Of a DNA stretch of 64,000 nucleotides, positions 1-14,000 are shown one piece after another. The translations under genes were made by a program, and so were the position numbers. Under the pieces are notes generated by a model that saw only the letters and a list, made by a program, of their open reading frames with translations, did no database searches and was not told the origin of the DNA. The stretch's first letter is position 1. Each line of letters opens with the position of its first letter. This DNA is from Spisula solida (Eukaryota; Mollusca; Bivalvia; Venerida; Mactridae), in contig OX365945.1 in the NCBI GenBank assembly GCA_947247005.1, forward strand, positions 16,870,501 to 16,934,500, given 5' to 3'.

Positions 1-771
1 ATATTTGCAAAAGAAATATCCTGTCTTTCTCGTAGGCTAACAATGTAAATAATCCAATAGTTTTCACCTATTGACGGATTCGAACCTATGCTTTACTAGC
101 AATGTAAAACTACAATGTACGCTTTAAGATCACTTGGCTATCGCAACAACACAAACAAATATCGATGTGACTACATAACACTACACTATTAATTAGTTGC
201 GTAAAGATAGTCGCGACACGGCACGGTTGGGGAATAAATAGGTTGGTCATACGTACAGTGCGCTTCGAACCTATACTGTCATCGTTTTGCATCAGTCGCC
301 TCCACTACACTATTCATAGCATGTCCGTAAAAACACAGTTTAGTAGAACCAGGATAAGTGAACATTGTGACAAGGTCTATTATCATACAACATTCTAAAA
401 GTATCTATTTTAGTATAGATTTAAATTTTTGCCAAAGGAGCTGTATTTAAGCGGACACTATTTGAACGGATGCTTTTGTTCAAATGCGTCTCGCTGTAGC
501 AAGGAGTCGGACGAGGAATTGTATTCGAAGGGAGGATGTCAACATACATTGTACATGTAGATGCAGTAACTTCAAACGCAGCTACAAACTCGATGCGAGA
601 AATGTAATGCACCAGTCAATTGAAACTACGGAAGCCAATCCCGGAAAAATGCGGGGATTTTTACTTTTGCTTTCTTTTAACCCCTGGTAAAATCACTGCC
701 CCCGGGGCATTCAGTTGGTAAACCCCCTGCAAATTGTCACCACCTTAATTTTAAACCAGTGGAATTCTACA
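1..771. other. Unassigned flank / intron
   Basis: AT-rich sequence with only short open frames. No exon with good borders, no RNA gene and no repeat family was recognised. The 3' end of the minus-strand gene may lie here or beyond the window. Confidence 0.4.
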
Positions 772-872
772 TTAGATACAGATACGTGTAATTCTACTTG
801 ATCTTTGGATGTATGCAAACATCGCAGATGAATCTCTGTTAACCAAACTACGAATATCACCAGTTTGTACTC
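772..872 (-). CDS. Possible further (terminal?) exon
   Basis: An acceptor-like GTGTATTGCAG is followed by a frame that is open when entered in phase 1, as the 1912-2025 exon requires. It encodes VQTGDIRSLVNRDSSAMF and reaches a stop at 772. I see no strong donor and no clear match to the domain. It is only a candidate for a downstream or last exon. Confidence 0.2.
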
Positions 873-1911
873 CTGCAATACACTCGGTAAATGAACAGAT
901 ATAGTCACGGCTATGTTTTCCCGCTATTTTGACGCGAAACAACAGCCCACACTCACGTGGCAGTACGGGGCATCGAAAAGGTAAAAACACGAGACAGTTA
1001 TCCCGTCCTTCCTCGGGTTCATTTGACTGGTGCATAACATTAAAGCAAGTGTCGTGTGAAATCATGACGTAAACAAGTTCCGGCCTAACTTATATCGGAT
1101 GCTGACAAATTACAGATCTAGACCATTTGGCCGAATTATATTCAGAAATACAAATTTTGACATAATGTAGGTGCCCTTATACAAACAATACAGATGACTT
1201 ACCATAAGTTAATTATTGCAAGATATATTCATGTTCGAAGGTTATCTCCGCTTTTTGTGAGTATCCCAATATCAAAGTATTATTACAGTATAAATAGAAC
1301 AAAATACCAAAAATAATAGGATTCGTTTTTAAAATGCTTTTTCAATACACATGTCTTTTTTTACTGTGACACAAAACTGGAGGTTCATTCTTTTTCATAC
1401 ATCGGATACAACATTCGACTTAATTTTGAGTAGATTACATTTTTACATCTTCGAGTGGTTCAGTAAAACCATTCCAGTCATGAACTAAAGCCAAATCTAT
1501 GAGTAAATGGATATCAAATAAGTTCACTACATTTATTCTGTTTATCCAAGATCAATAGGAAAAATTAGGTGCTTGTTCGAACAAATGAGTTGAAAACGCG
1601 ACTTTTGTACCAACAATGTAGTTTTGATCATACACCATAATATTTTATTAATAATTACGGCTTTCTTTAGTGAAATGACTGATCAGTCATTACTAACATG
1701 CTCTTCAGCAAGCAACTGAACGTATCCAGACTCTATGCCATTTTAAATTACTTGTCTGACACGATATTCAGGCTGCATCCACTGTCTTTCCAGGTTTTTG
1801 AGAGCGGCATGACGGAATGATGACGTCCGGCCTCCGACATAACCGACCACAAAAATACATGAAGTATGTGTTACACCTGAGAAATTTGTATAAACAATCG
1901 GTTAAACATAC

Positions 1912-2025
1912 CGAAAACAAGTTTGTACGTCGCTCCATAACGTGCGTAGAAAAAATAATTGATTCCCCATTGAGACACTGCAGGGATTGACAATAGGACG
2001 GGGTCCTGGAATTCGTCACCATCGC
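1912..2025 (-). CDS. Exon: IgGFc-binding domain resumes (LLSIPAVSQWG)
   Basis: Acceptor CATATTTGTAG and donor GTATGT delimit 114 nt, phase 1-1, 38 residues. The product contains DEFQDPVLLSIPAVSQWGI, then NYFFYARYGATYKLVF. D-P-x-x-x-x-I-P-x-V-x-Q-W is the block that follows the P-V-x-x-Y strand in IgGFc-binding domains. It therefore continues the domain broken off at 6763. Further exons must follow below 1912. Confidence 0.8.
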
Positions 2026-5000
2026 CTACAAATATGCAATTAATGAAATTCTTATGAACTCTAATATAGACTATTTTATTAACACCATGCAACGTTATAG
2101 ATGTAAGTGACACACGTTAGTTTACATTTATTTCATCATATATCGACAATATTATACTAAGAAATGATGTCTCAAAATCGTCAATCGCTCATCGTCTCAA
2201 TAATAACTTTGTTGATGCTCTTTGCAACTCATAGTTTTCATGGTTACGTTCATTGCTGAAAATAGTTCTTTCTGTGTTCGCTCGGTACAATGTAGAACAC
2301 AATTTGGCTACAAATAAGTATATTAAAATTCAAATACGGAGGTCCATAAACAACCTTGTATGTAGAACCCTTATATTTTCAATAGATACACATATAATAC
2401 AAAACAATAAGAAATACATTTTCAAACCATGAGCTGTTACTGTAAGGGGCGTATGCCCCCAAAACGGGATGTTGATAGTATACCTCTACTGTAAGTTACC
2501 AAAAATGTCTAAGTTAAACGGGAGGACCAAGATGGCCAAGTATCGCTCACCTGTGCACATTGACCAAGAAGAATCATAATTATTTCAACTGAATATCGAT
2601 TTCGGTTGCCATGCAAACAAACCAGAGTTCAATTATTTAGTATTTTTAGAATGGAGCAATAAAGTAACATTGTTACTTACCAACGATTAAATTAATCATG
2701 TACTTTCAGATAAAATAATTTTACTTTACGTATTTAGGGAAAAACGAACCCCACCCATGGTCGGCCACGGTTTTTAGGAATCATGACAAAAAACAAGTGT
2801 TTTCCTATCCCCTATCCGTCAGCCAATTTTCATTGCTACGTGAACGTATGCATGTACGGGTAGCTATACATTGGTGGGGGCATACATGTAAAGAAAGTAA
2901 ATTGGTCTCAATTGTATGTTGTATACTGTGTGTACATACCTATCGGGTAGCCAAACACTTGTACTTCACACAGTGTAAGCACTACGTTGACGGACGAGGG
3001 GCGTGTGATCCTCACCCAGCGTCCATTAACAATTGACGTAATTTCAAATGTGTAGCTTGGGGTTGGGAGTTCCATAGAATAATCGTCTTGTTGTATGTAG
3101 GCATCGTTGGTATCACCGATTAATAACTGAACATCCCATAGTCTGTTAGCTGTAACATTAAAAACAATCAATCAAAGGTACGAAGTGTTGGAGTCAAAAC
3201 GTATTAAGCGATGACGTGCTGGACTAATAAACAATGTATCGACAAAGTGCTTGACTTATAAACTAGCCATATCTAGACAAATGCTGGACTTATAAACAAG
3301 CCATATCTCGTCAAATGCTGGACTTATAAACAAGCCATATCTAGAAAATGCTGGACTTATAAACAAGTCATATCTCGTCAAATGCTGGACTTATAAACAA
3401 GCCATATCTAGACAAATGCTGGACTTATAAACAAGTCACATCTCGTCAAATGCTGGACTTATAAACATGCCATATCTAGACAAACGCTGGACTTATAAAC
3501 AAGCCATATCTAGACAAACGCTGGACTTATAAACAAGCCATATCTAGACAAATGCTGGACTTATAAACAAGCCATATCTCGACAAATGCTGGACTTATAA
3601 ACAAGCCATATCTAGACAAATGCTAGACTTATAAACAAGCCATATCTAGACAAATGCTGGACTTATAAACAAGCCATATCTAGACAAATGCTGGACTTAT
3701 AAACAAGCCATATCTAGACAAATGCTGGACTTATAAACAAGCCATATCTAGACAAATGCTGGACTTATAAACACACTGTCGTGTAACTGCGCCGGTCGGA
3801 ATTTTCCGTGACCCGGTCGAGACGCTAATAAACAATCGATGTCTTGGCAACTTGTTGGACTAATAAACACTCGATGTCTCGACGAGTGCTGGACTAATAA
3901 ACACTCGATTTTTCTGCAAGTTGCTTAACTAATAGGCAATCGATTTGTCGTCAACGTGTTTGACTGAAGAACAATAGATTTCTGGACAAATGCTGGACTA
4001 ACATAGAATCGATGTATAGGCCAGTGTTGGACTAATAAACAATCGATGTCATGGCGAGTGATGGCCATATAATAAATTATTATAACCATCGATGTCTCGG
4101 CGAGTGTTGGACTAATAAACAATCGGTGTATTGGCAATGTGTTGGACTAATAAACAATCGGTGTATTGGCAATGTGTTGGACTAATAAACAATCGGTGTA
4201 CTTGCAATGTGTTTGACTAATAAACAATCGATGTCTCGGCGAGTGTTGGACAAATAAACAATCAATGTCTCGGCGACGTGTTGGACAAATAAACAATCGA
4301 TGTATCGGCGACGTGTTGGACAAATAAACAATCAATGTCTCGGCGACGTGTTGGACAAATAAACAATCGATGTCTCGGTGACGTGTTGGACAAATAAACA
4401 ATCGATGTATCGGCGACGTGTTGGACAAATAAACAATCGGTGTATTGGCAATGTGTTGGACTAATAAACAAATGGTGTATTGGCAATGTGTTGCACTAAT
4501 AAACAATCGGTGTACTTGCAATGTGTTGGACTAATAAACAATCGATGTCTTGGCAACATGTTGGACTTATAAACAATCGGTGCCTTTGCGACGTGTTGGA
4601 CTAATAAACAATCAATATCTCGGCGACGTGTTGGACAAATAAACAATCAATGTCTCGACGAGTGTTGGACTAAAAAACAATCGATGTATTGGCAACGTGT
4701 TGGACTAATAAAAATAATACGTTTATGCGTCTGTGTCTGTTGTTTGGAAAAGTAACTGCAACAATAAGAGGACTTACAACAGCAGTCTGTCCTCCCATAT
4801 ATAACCACCTTATCGATGGTGTATATTTGACCCAAATCTACCTCCCACCATGTACCGCTTGTAGAGAAGGTATGCGTACATGAACCACTTGACCAAACTG
4901 TAGCGGTGTTTCCATCCACAGCCCTACCTGGTACACCACCTTGGTACGTATCTGTTTGGAAAGTATCTTTACCGAGTGAAAGTAGTTGAGCTGTTGAAAA

Positions 5001-8000
5001 GAATAAAATGTTATACCAACAAGCAAATTCGTTGAATTGATATCCCCCGCCTGCAGGTTATCAGTGTTCCATTGCACAGTTTGGTATGTAAGCTTCCATC
5101 GTATAACAATTGTTCAATAAATCACGGGCAATAACTCAACCGAAAATTGACTAATAAAAACAACTTGACTGGCATCATGACAGTATGGTTGTTCATATGT
5201 ATCTTAATGTTCATGAAATTCTACCAGCTAGTTAGTAAACGAAATTATTCAATAAACCAAAGGCAGTAACTCTAAGGAAAATTGACCAATAAACAAGTGG
5301 ACCAAGATTTCCCTGTATCGCTCACCTGTGCCCATTGAACTAGAACAACCATATTAAAACAGGACCTTGATTCGGTTGCCATGGTTCTGCATGAATTTTA
5401 ATTATGTAACTATTTATAGAATGGAGCACTCAAGGAATATTGTAACCAATATGTAATGAAATCCAGTCCGCAGATAAAAATACTTCACTATTTATATATA
5501 GGGGTAAACGTGCCCCACCCACTGCCTGCCAGGGAGAGTCACCAAACGAGAGTTTCAGAATCTGTAAATGTGTTTTGAAATCTGGCAAGTGGTTGATTTT
5601 TTATGATTTTTAAAATGTTTTTCCAATCGGTTGCCTTGGCAACCAGAGTTATTTATAAATTTCAATTATTTTAGCTTTATTTAAAAAGGATCACCAAAGG
5701 AACATTTCTACCAAATCATAATTTAAATCCAACCAGTTCTTTAAGAAGAAGATTTTTAAAGACTTTACTATTTGTATATGGGGAAAACGAGCCCAACCTA
5801 CTGGCGGCCATGTGTTTCGACAAATAATGAACAAAAATGTCAATTTTGTAAGAGGGCCACCCAACAACTATTTCTGTAAAAATGATTTTGATATCTGGCC
5901 AGTGGTTGATTTTTTATGATTTCTTTAAAGTTTTCCCAATCGGTTGTCATGCAACCAGAGTTATTTATAGATCACCAAAAAACTGGACTGGCCTTAGAAT
6001 GGCAGTTATTCCAAGTTTTATAACATTTACCAGCTAGTTACAGAGAAATGGCTGCGGGCTGACGGCTGGACAACGTCATACCCCCAACCTTTCATCGGCG
6101 GGGGATAATATCTCGAATCAGCCGGAATGTGCACAATCGAGTCAACACGAAGATAAAACAAAGATTCGACAGCATATGTACTTGCATTGCTAGTAAACAA
6201 AATATGTATCTTTTTTTAATGAAACTTTAACAAAAAACGCCCAAGTTGAATAGGGTAAATACTCCCTACACAACCATTATAACGCTATGCCCCTTGTCGA
6301 GTGCCATTGTCTTATGATAGTAGATAAGTATACCAACTTTATTAAAAACTTTAACCAGAATTCCCGGACAAACGGACGGACGTTCTCACTGACTTGACAT
6401 TGTGGGGTTTTCTTTTGTTCATCCTTTTGTTTGTAAAACCCCATACGGAGCATTTTGCACCCCGTAAGCAACGGAATGAATATAATCTAAATATAGCCTA
6501 TTGTTCCACACCCCAAAACTACATGTGGGTGAGTACGGATTGACGGACGGACGTTCTCACTGACTTGACATTGTGGTGTTGTGTTTGTTCATACTTTTGT
6601 TTGTCGCACCCCATAAGCAACATTTTGCACCCCGTAAGCCACAAAATGAATAGAATCTGAGTATAGCATATTGTTCCACACCCCACAACTACATGTGGAT
6701 GCGTACGGACATACGGACGGTTCAATTTTAATAGGCCATCCTCCGGGGGCATAAAAACTTACCTCCTTGAGTATGCAAATACATGGAAACAGGACTGCTA
6801 AATTTCAATGATTCAGAGGTGGTGTATGTAGTCAAGGTTAGGTCATCATTTCGAAATTTATATGTAGGTCCGAATGAGCTTGGAAAAACAGATAAAAACT
6901 CCTCGCCATAATTTTCCACTGGTGTGAGCTGTGTTGATATAAAAACAAGAAATATGCCTTTGTTAGATGAGTGGATCTAATTAATAATTAAAATAATTGT
7001 GTGACTCCAATGTGCACTGGCAATATGTACAACTAGACTTCACTAGTGTTAATACATAGTTCCATGCATGGATAATCGTCCAACTATATGTCTGCATCGT
7101 GCGTAACAATGTTAAATAACCTAAATAGATGTAGCAGATCTTATCACTGACACTTAATAATAGTGTACGGAGTCACATGGTACAATGGAAGCTCAATCAT
7201 TTGGTAAATAAAACAGGAATAAAATAGTCAAGTATATGCATGATAACAACTACATAAATGATAAGTACTGTTTTTTACAAAACCGAACCTGTGTCATTAT
7301 ATGACCTTCTGTTCCACTATATGCATGTTCATTATTGTCTAATCCAATCACAACACCGACTTCTTTGGAACCAACTAACACGAGCTGAAAACAGTCACTG
7401 TCGCACACCACACTAAACGTTTCCCCCTCATTTATTTTGACCGTTGTGGAAGAATGTGTTGCCAAATTTACTTGCGTTGTACCAACCTGAAAACCAATGC
7501 ATGTATATTGTATATCTGTTTTCTAATGTCGTTTGTGGTTAAACAAATTGTATAGAATAATGCACAGAATAATTGAAAGCTACGGGATTGAATCCATTCC
7601 TTACTTAAAGCGATAGATAAATACACTACATGGTATTTCCGTTTCCATTGCAACCACAAAGTGTGTCGGAATTATCACCTTAGTCACCTCTACCCACATT
7701 GTAACTGTCAAAATCCGTAGTTAAATATATTACACGAGGTTAAACAAATATATGTCGTTCTGGTAACTTGACCGATCCTAATTTTAGCTCCGACTCTAGC
7801 ATTTTTTATTGATTTTGAGCAGGTACGAAAAGGCGCGGAACGAAAAAGTTCAGTTGCCATTTTTACACACTGTATTTCCTATGCAATAACATATGGCTAG
7901 TGGCAAAGATGCTTGTAGTTGCATAAATGTACTAAATTCTGACCACTGATGTATGCACAGGCCTAAGCAATTATATCACAAAATACAGATTTTTGAAATT

Positions 8001-11000
8001 TCCCATCATCCAATCATTATTATACAAAGATAACAGGTTGGAAACGGATTTTTCTGGCCCCTATATGAATCCACTATTTAACGCATCATCGGGCCGGGAA
8101 ACGGTTGCAGTCGGGACTGTCAGAATAATTTGTGAACAACAACAGTCATGAAATTCAAAACACAGACTGTTCAGCGAAATACCTGAAATATAACTTAATA
8201 CACGTTTTTTAAAATGTTAGATAAATTGTTCATTGTTTTATGTAGTACAACACATCTAGACCCGGTTACAACCGTTTCCCGGCCCGGAAAGTTAACACAG
8301 TGGTAGGGTCACGCCCCCTTATTTTTGCAAAATAAGAGACAATGTTACAGGCGAAAACTACGATCAGTATACTGACTACAAAACAATTACTCTCCCACTC
8401 CAGTCACAAAGCTTTCTTTAGACAATACGTCCTAAAACCTCTAAGCCGTGCTTCCCATCTAAGCCATGTTACCACAATAATTCAAAAACCGCACCAAGAC
8501 TCTATTGACTACACCTAACCTAAAATTTGCTATTTATTAGTGTTTGTCTCTCTTGTAATTTAAACGATCGTCACCATGGGGCCAGTTATGAGTCTACAAA
8601 GAAGCTGCATGTAGATGCTGCTAAACTTAAGCGCTTAGATTGACGTCATTTTGTGAATTAATATGTGTTATAAGTGCATTCAGTTGAAAGGATCTCACTC
8701 TGAATGATGCTGATTTACTTTTGAGCCTTATGAAAAAGTTAAATTGCTCGAGTATATTGATCTCGTATTATTTAGCATTGTAGAAAAGTTCATAGATAAA
8801 TATGAAATTAAACATCTTACAGCATTGTCCAGAAACTTTTCGAACACCCCTCGTAATATGTATTATTTGTAAACGGCAATATGAGCGAACAGGATGAGAG
8901 ACTGTGTAAATCGTAAATCTTCGTGAATGTATATACCGTTAAACCATAGGCAAAGAGATAATATGAAGTCGGACAGGGAAGGCAGCAAATCACAGTAAAC
9001 ACAAACAAACATACTAGGTACAATGTCCAACACCCACCCGAAAGAGAAACTTATCTGCCCAAGTCCCAGCTGTCAAAAGCTCAATGAATTAGATTGAAAC
9101 AGCTGAATGCCCAAGCTGAATTACCCAGTTTCAATAGTAAAACGGCTGAAATGCCTAGTTAAATAATAACAATACAATGAATGATTACGTGTAAATAATA
9201 GATCTTTTTTCACCAATATAGATAACAACAAGTATAAACCATAAAGAAGTATTAATGCAAACTTTGAAAATAGCTTACCGTAATCAGAGTCTGATCATTA
9301 AAATTATTGTAAGTGACTGTTAGATCTGTATCGTCCTCTGTAGCAATTATCACAAGTTCGACATCCTCGTCCGAGGGAGATTCTAGAATGTTAATGTACA
9401 TTGCATATAGACTGGGGGTCATGTGGTCGGACACTGACAAGCATTCCTTAGAGAAAATATATTAAATATATTTTGTCTACTGTAATGGGGGGCGAGGCTT
9501 GTCAGTGACGGGGTCCTGGATAGTGTTTGGATCATATACTGTATAGCGGGTATATTTCACGGGGGTCTAATTTTCGCTATATTCGCGGTCAACATCGATA
9601 GCGCGAAATCTAAACCCAGCGAAATATTCACCTCGTACACATACAAATTTTACAGAGGGAGACAATTCATGATTAAAAACCAACGTTGACCCAATGATTT
9701 TGCAAGAAGTACGTCGATTAAGTACAATACGGCAGTAAGACTTCGACTTATAATAAATTACAAAATATAATTCGAAATTATATCTTGATGTGTATCAAAT
9801 ATCATACGTGCATACTGTTTTCTCAACGTTAAAAGGTGTTAATTATAAGCAGGTGCATCAAAATTATTAGATTTAACGCTTTTGTTTGCAAAGCGTGTTA
9901 ATGGTTGCCGAAAAAGTATTTGTTTGTGTAATTTTTCTAATGATAGTCAACTCGGCCATCAAACAAACCGTTCACAATAACCGTCGAAACGCAAAGAGCG
10001 ATTTATGAACAAAATAAATAATCTTACTGTGTTTTACGGTTTTCTTACGATATTGCATGTAAATTTTAAGCTTTATAAATTGCCGTGTTCAGCAATCAAT
10101 GTCCGTGTTTTTATTTTCCAAGGTGTAACTAACGTAAGATTGACCTCTTATTTCATGTTTACCAACAAGGTTTTAAATTCGCGGTCGAGGTCGTTTGCGC
10201 GAAATCAAGACACCGTGAATTCAAAAGGATCCAGATAACGCGAATAATGGCCCCGTGAAATATACCCGCTATACAGTATTAAAATAGCAGGTTCCTGTGA
10301 TGCTACGAAATAACGTGTGGAATATTTTGACACGTAACAAAAGTACAACTTCCACAAAACAAACGCTTTTACTCATAGCAATCAATCCTCCTATAAATAG
10401 CATGTTGCCTTTAACACATTGCTACAGATGTTGTAGACAAACATACATAGAAAAGGTTTATGACAAACCTCCAGAATAAGGAGTCGCTATTCTTGCGCTC
10501 TGTCCTTCTATTCAATGATATAAAGCTAGCTAATGAAAACATTTTGAGTGTTGCCAAGACACACCGGAAGAGCCGGAAGGATTGACGATCAGCCGAGGCG
10601 ATATTTATGTGCCTACCGTAAGTTAATAAAGATAGGGATAAGTATTTATAGGGCTAGGCTCGTAAAATAAGATTATATCCACGCAAATGAAAATACTGTA
10701 AAACCACATATGTTCATGATTATTAAATTTAGCGGACTTTCTTAAAAATCCATTTTTGTGTTGGTCGTAAATTTTTAGATTACAATATATGGGAGGGTAA
10801 AACCATGTTATGTATATTGGAGTTCGATCAATAATGGGGATTCAATTTCGTCGAGTTTAATCACAAAATGAACGAAAATTCAAATATCTAGAAAATAATG
10901 TTTTCAGTAGCCACACAAAAACCTAATAATTAAACTCTGCTTTTTGTAAACATTTTTCAACTGCTTTGTGTCATGTTAAGATGTCATATAAGTTTGCACC

Positions 11001-14000
11001 CGTGGGTAGGGGCAACTGATGGACAAACGAACAAAACGACAGATATATGATCGATGACAATTGCGGCGAATCTATTAAACAAAACACAAAATCAAAATTT
11101 GATACTTGTGGTCTTTTCAAGCGTACAGGTAAACAAAAATACATATCTAGCCAGTATACTTACCTAAGTCAGCTGTCAAGTATTTTGTACCGAGTACGTC
11201 ATCGGGTAGAGCCGTATAGGAACTACCATGTTGATTAGTTTCACTATGACTTATAACACGCACACCTATACGTTCATCCAGTGATACTATCTTAATCCCT
11301 CTTTGTTCAACAAGCCATGCGGTCTCGGAAGCACTTGTTGCACCGTATTGTAAAGGAATAATGTCCTTTCGGAACTGTAAATAAACAAATTAAATTGCTG
11401 AACATTATTTACAGCTCTATTGAATAGGAACGGTTCACATTCGGTTCAACTTTACTTAACGTTTTGAATGCAAATCTAATGGACACTTTAAGAAAGACTG
11501 TCCGTAAATGCCTTACGCCTTGCTCAAGGTAAATATCATTTACAGCTCTATTGATTAGGAACGACCGACCAAGCTGGAGATTCTCTGAAGTCGCCTCAAT
11601 CACCAGAAAGCGCTAGGATGATTGAGTGAGTGAGTGAATAAGAATGCTTTGAAGTATAGGAGATAGCTAAGTCAAACTAGAAAGAATACTATTGACGATT
11701 CAACAGTCATATTCAACTGCACAAGTTAAAATGCAGTACACGTAGGGATTATCAAATACTGGATGGAACAGTCAACTAAGAAATTAGTCAAATCATTCCT
11801 CGTTGAAGAACAAGTTTATGCCTATTATAAGTTCGTTTTAAAACGATCATCTGAGATCAGTGTAGGGCTTTTAGAAAACAATTTATGTGTGTTTTGGTGC
11901 TTGAAGAAGAAATTTCGTGAATTACACTGCCCACCAAACATAAGTATATACAGATGTTTTTCCCTATATACACGTCTATAATAACACTATTTGCAGAACA
12001 GTGAAGCAACAAAATGTCGAAGACAAGGAATGGTTTTGTTTCTTAAGTTTAAATACCAAACATTGATTGGTACCCTATGTGCAAAACATAAAATCTCTTT
12101 GTCCTGTCTTTTTGACTCACTTAGTAACTGTAGTTTCAGAAACTAGTACAGTTGTGACCGACTGATAAACATACATTAAACAATTTAACAGCTGTATTTC
12201 GCAGTTGTTTACATATATCTAGTGTTTGGTGTTTCCAACAATACCGTCTTGCACAGCAATATTGCATCTCTTCAGACTACGCTTAAGGAATGTACTAACA
12301 TATCAATCGAACGTTTATGCCTTCATAAATAACACTTGATCATGCAGATAAATTAAGAACACAATCTATGCATATATCTATGCATAGATTAACATTCAGT
12401 CCTTAAGCTTCCCTATTTAACTATCATATGTATTTTTCAGTTAATGTGAAATTGCCATAATATATTTGTAAATAAGTTACGTATATTATAATGTGTGTGT
12501 AAGGTATTACATAATTAGTTTGTGTGTACATTTAGTATGAGCCAGTCTCCAGGAAAACCTGCTATTTTGACAAATCACTTTGATTTTAAGCCTTTCGGTA
12601 ATTTAAATAAACACTCATAATGAAGCAAAATGCAAACTAAATTGTATTAATATTTTGACTTTTAAGGAAATAACAGCTGTGTTTGTAGAGACCCCGTTCG
12701 GGGCTATTTTGAGTGGCATCGTCCTATTATTCATGCTTTTTTAATATATTCATTTACTAATGTATTTCTTTGTATGTGTATATATATTTAACGCCAACTG
12801 TTTGTGGCGACAAACATGTATATATGTTTTAAAATTTCTTAATGCGTTGTCTTGCAATTTTGAACATGACATTAGTGTGTCAATAATAAGTATTGACTGC
12901 GAATTAGGGGTTCGTTAGACAATGACAAACGAGTGAGACAACAAATACATAAATCGAAAAAAATAACGATAACGAAGTTCTCGATTGTTTCAATATTGTA
13001 CAAGTTAAAAGCGATTTTTCTAATTCAGTGTAGCAATACCACGTGACTTTTGACTACAGTTACAAGAAGAAATTTGTAAATATTGGATAATAAAATAGTC
13101 ATAAATATTTTATTTTTTCATCGATTTCAATGAAATATACACCAAGCTAAGGACACAATTATTAGCTTTCATCAAATATAAAATCTTTTTTAGCGGATGT
13201 GCCGTTTTGTCTGTTACCTTGTGAAACCGTTGAACGTGTAGGTTTCACAGGGTAATGGATAAATCGGTAATACTCCTGAAAAAGATATTATATTTCACGG
13301 AAAGCACATGCTTTCCCCTTAGCGTGGCGTATATTTTATAGAAATCGATGGAGAAATAAAATGCTCATGGCTATATTTGTGTTCCAATGTTTACGAATTT
13401 ATACTTGTAACTGTAGCCAAAAGCCACGTGGTATTGCTACCCTGTAATTGGTCTTGTACTAAATAGTGAAAGGTGTTAAATTGTATAAAACAGAATAAAA
13501 ATGACCTAAGCATGTGATTTCCGCACAATATCCAGTGTTATACCAAGTATTGAATGGCCGAGTAGTCAATGTATGGTTTGACTGACTTAAGCAGCAGACT
13601 TTCGGGATTGGATTCCCGGTTTTGTATTACATGTTCCTGTGCTAGTTTTTTTATGTTGGGCATGTTCCGCGCCTTTTCGAGTGAAGTTGTATATTTTCTG
13701 TGCCTTTTTGTTCTCGCGTGTCCTGCGGTTTCTGTTGGGCGGTGCTACTTCCGGTAGTTTCGTATTTTGTTTAATTATTATAATATGGGTTTGTATCTGG
13801 ATTTAAACGCCAATTCTGTTTACAGTGGAGTTTTTCATTTTTAAATAATCAATAATATGTCATAATTTCTCAATATTTAATTGTTTGACCGGGGCCAAAA
13901 GTTATATGGAGCTAGGAGTTATTTATTCGTATTTGCTGGTTGTCCTCTTACTATTTCGTCCCGGCGATTCGCATCCTACTTGGTTCGTTCATGAGTTGAT

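Noticed and set aside
1768..1900. Minus-strand frame just downstream of exon 1912-2025
   Set aside because: It is the intron side of the GTATGT donor, and no acceptor with a fitting phase and family motif was found there.
4147..4646. Minus-strand open frames with repeated 'DIDCLFVQH' peptides
   Set aside because: Produced by the 35-bp tandem unit being free of stops in that orientation. The repeats lie in an intron between lectin exons and shift frame every unit.
3216..4712. Regular 34/35-bp repeats resembling a CRISPR array
   Set aside because: The units are head-to-tail with no unique spacers, and the context is a eukaryotic intron. It is a satellite array.
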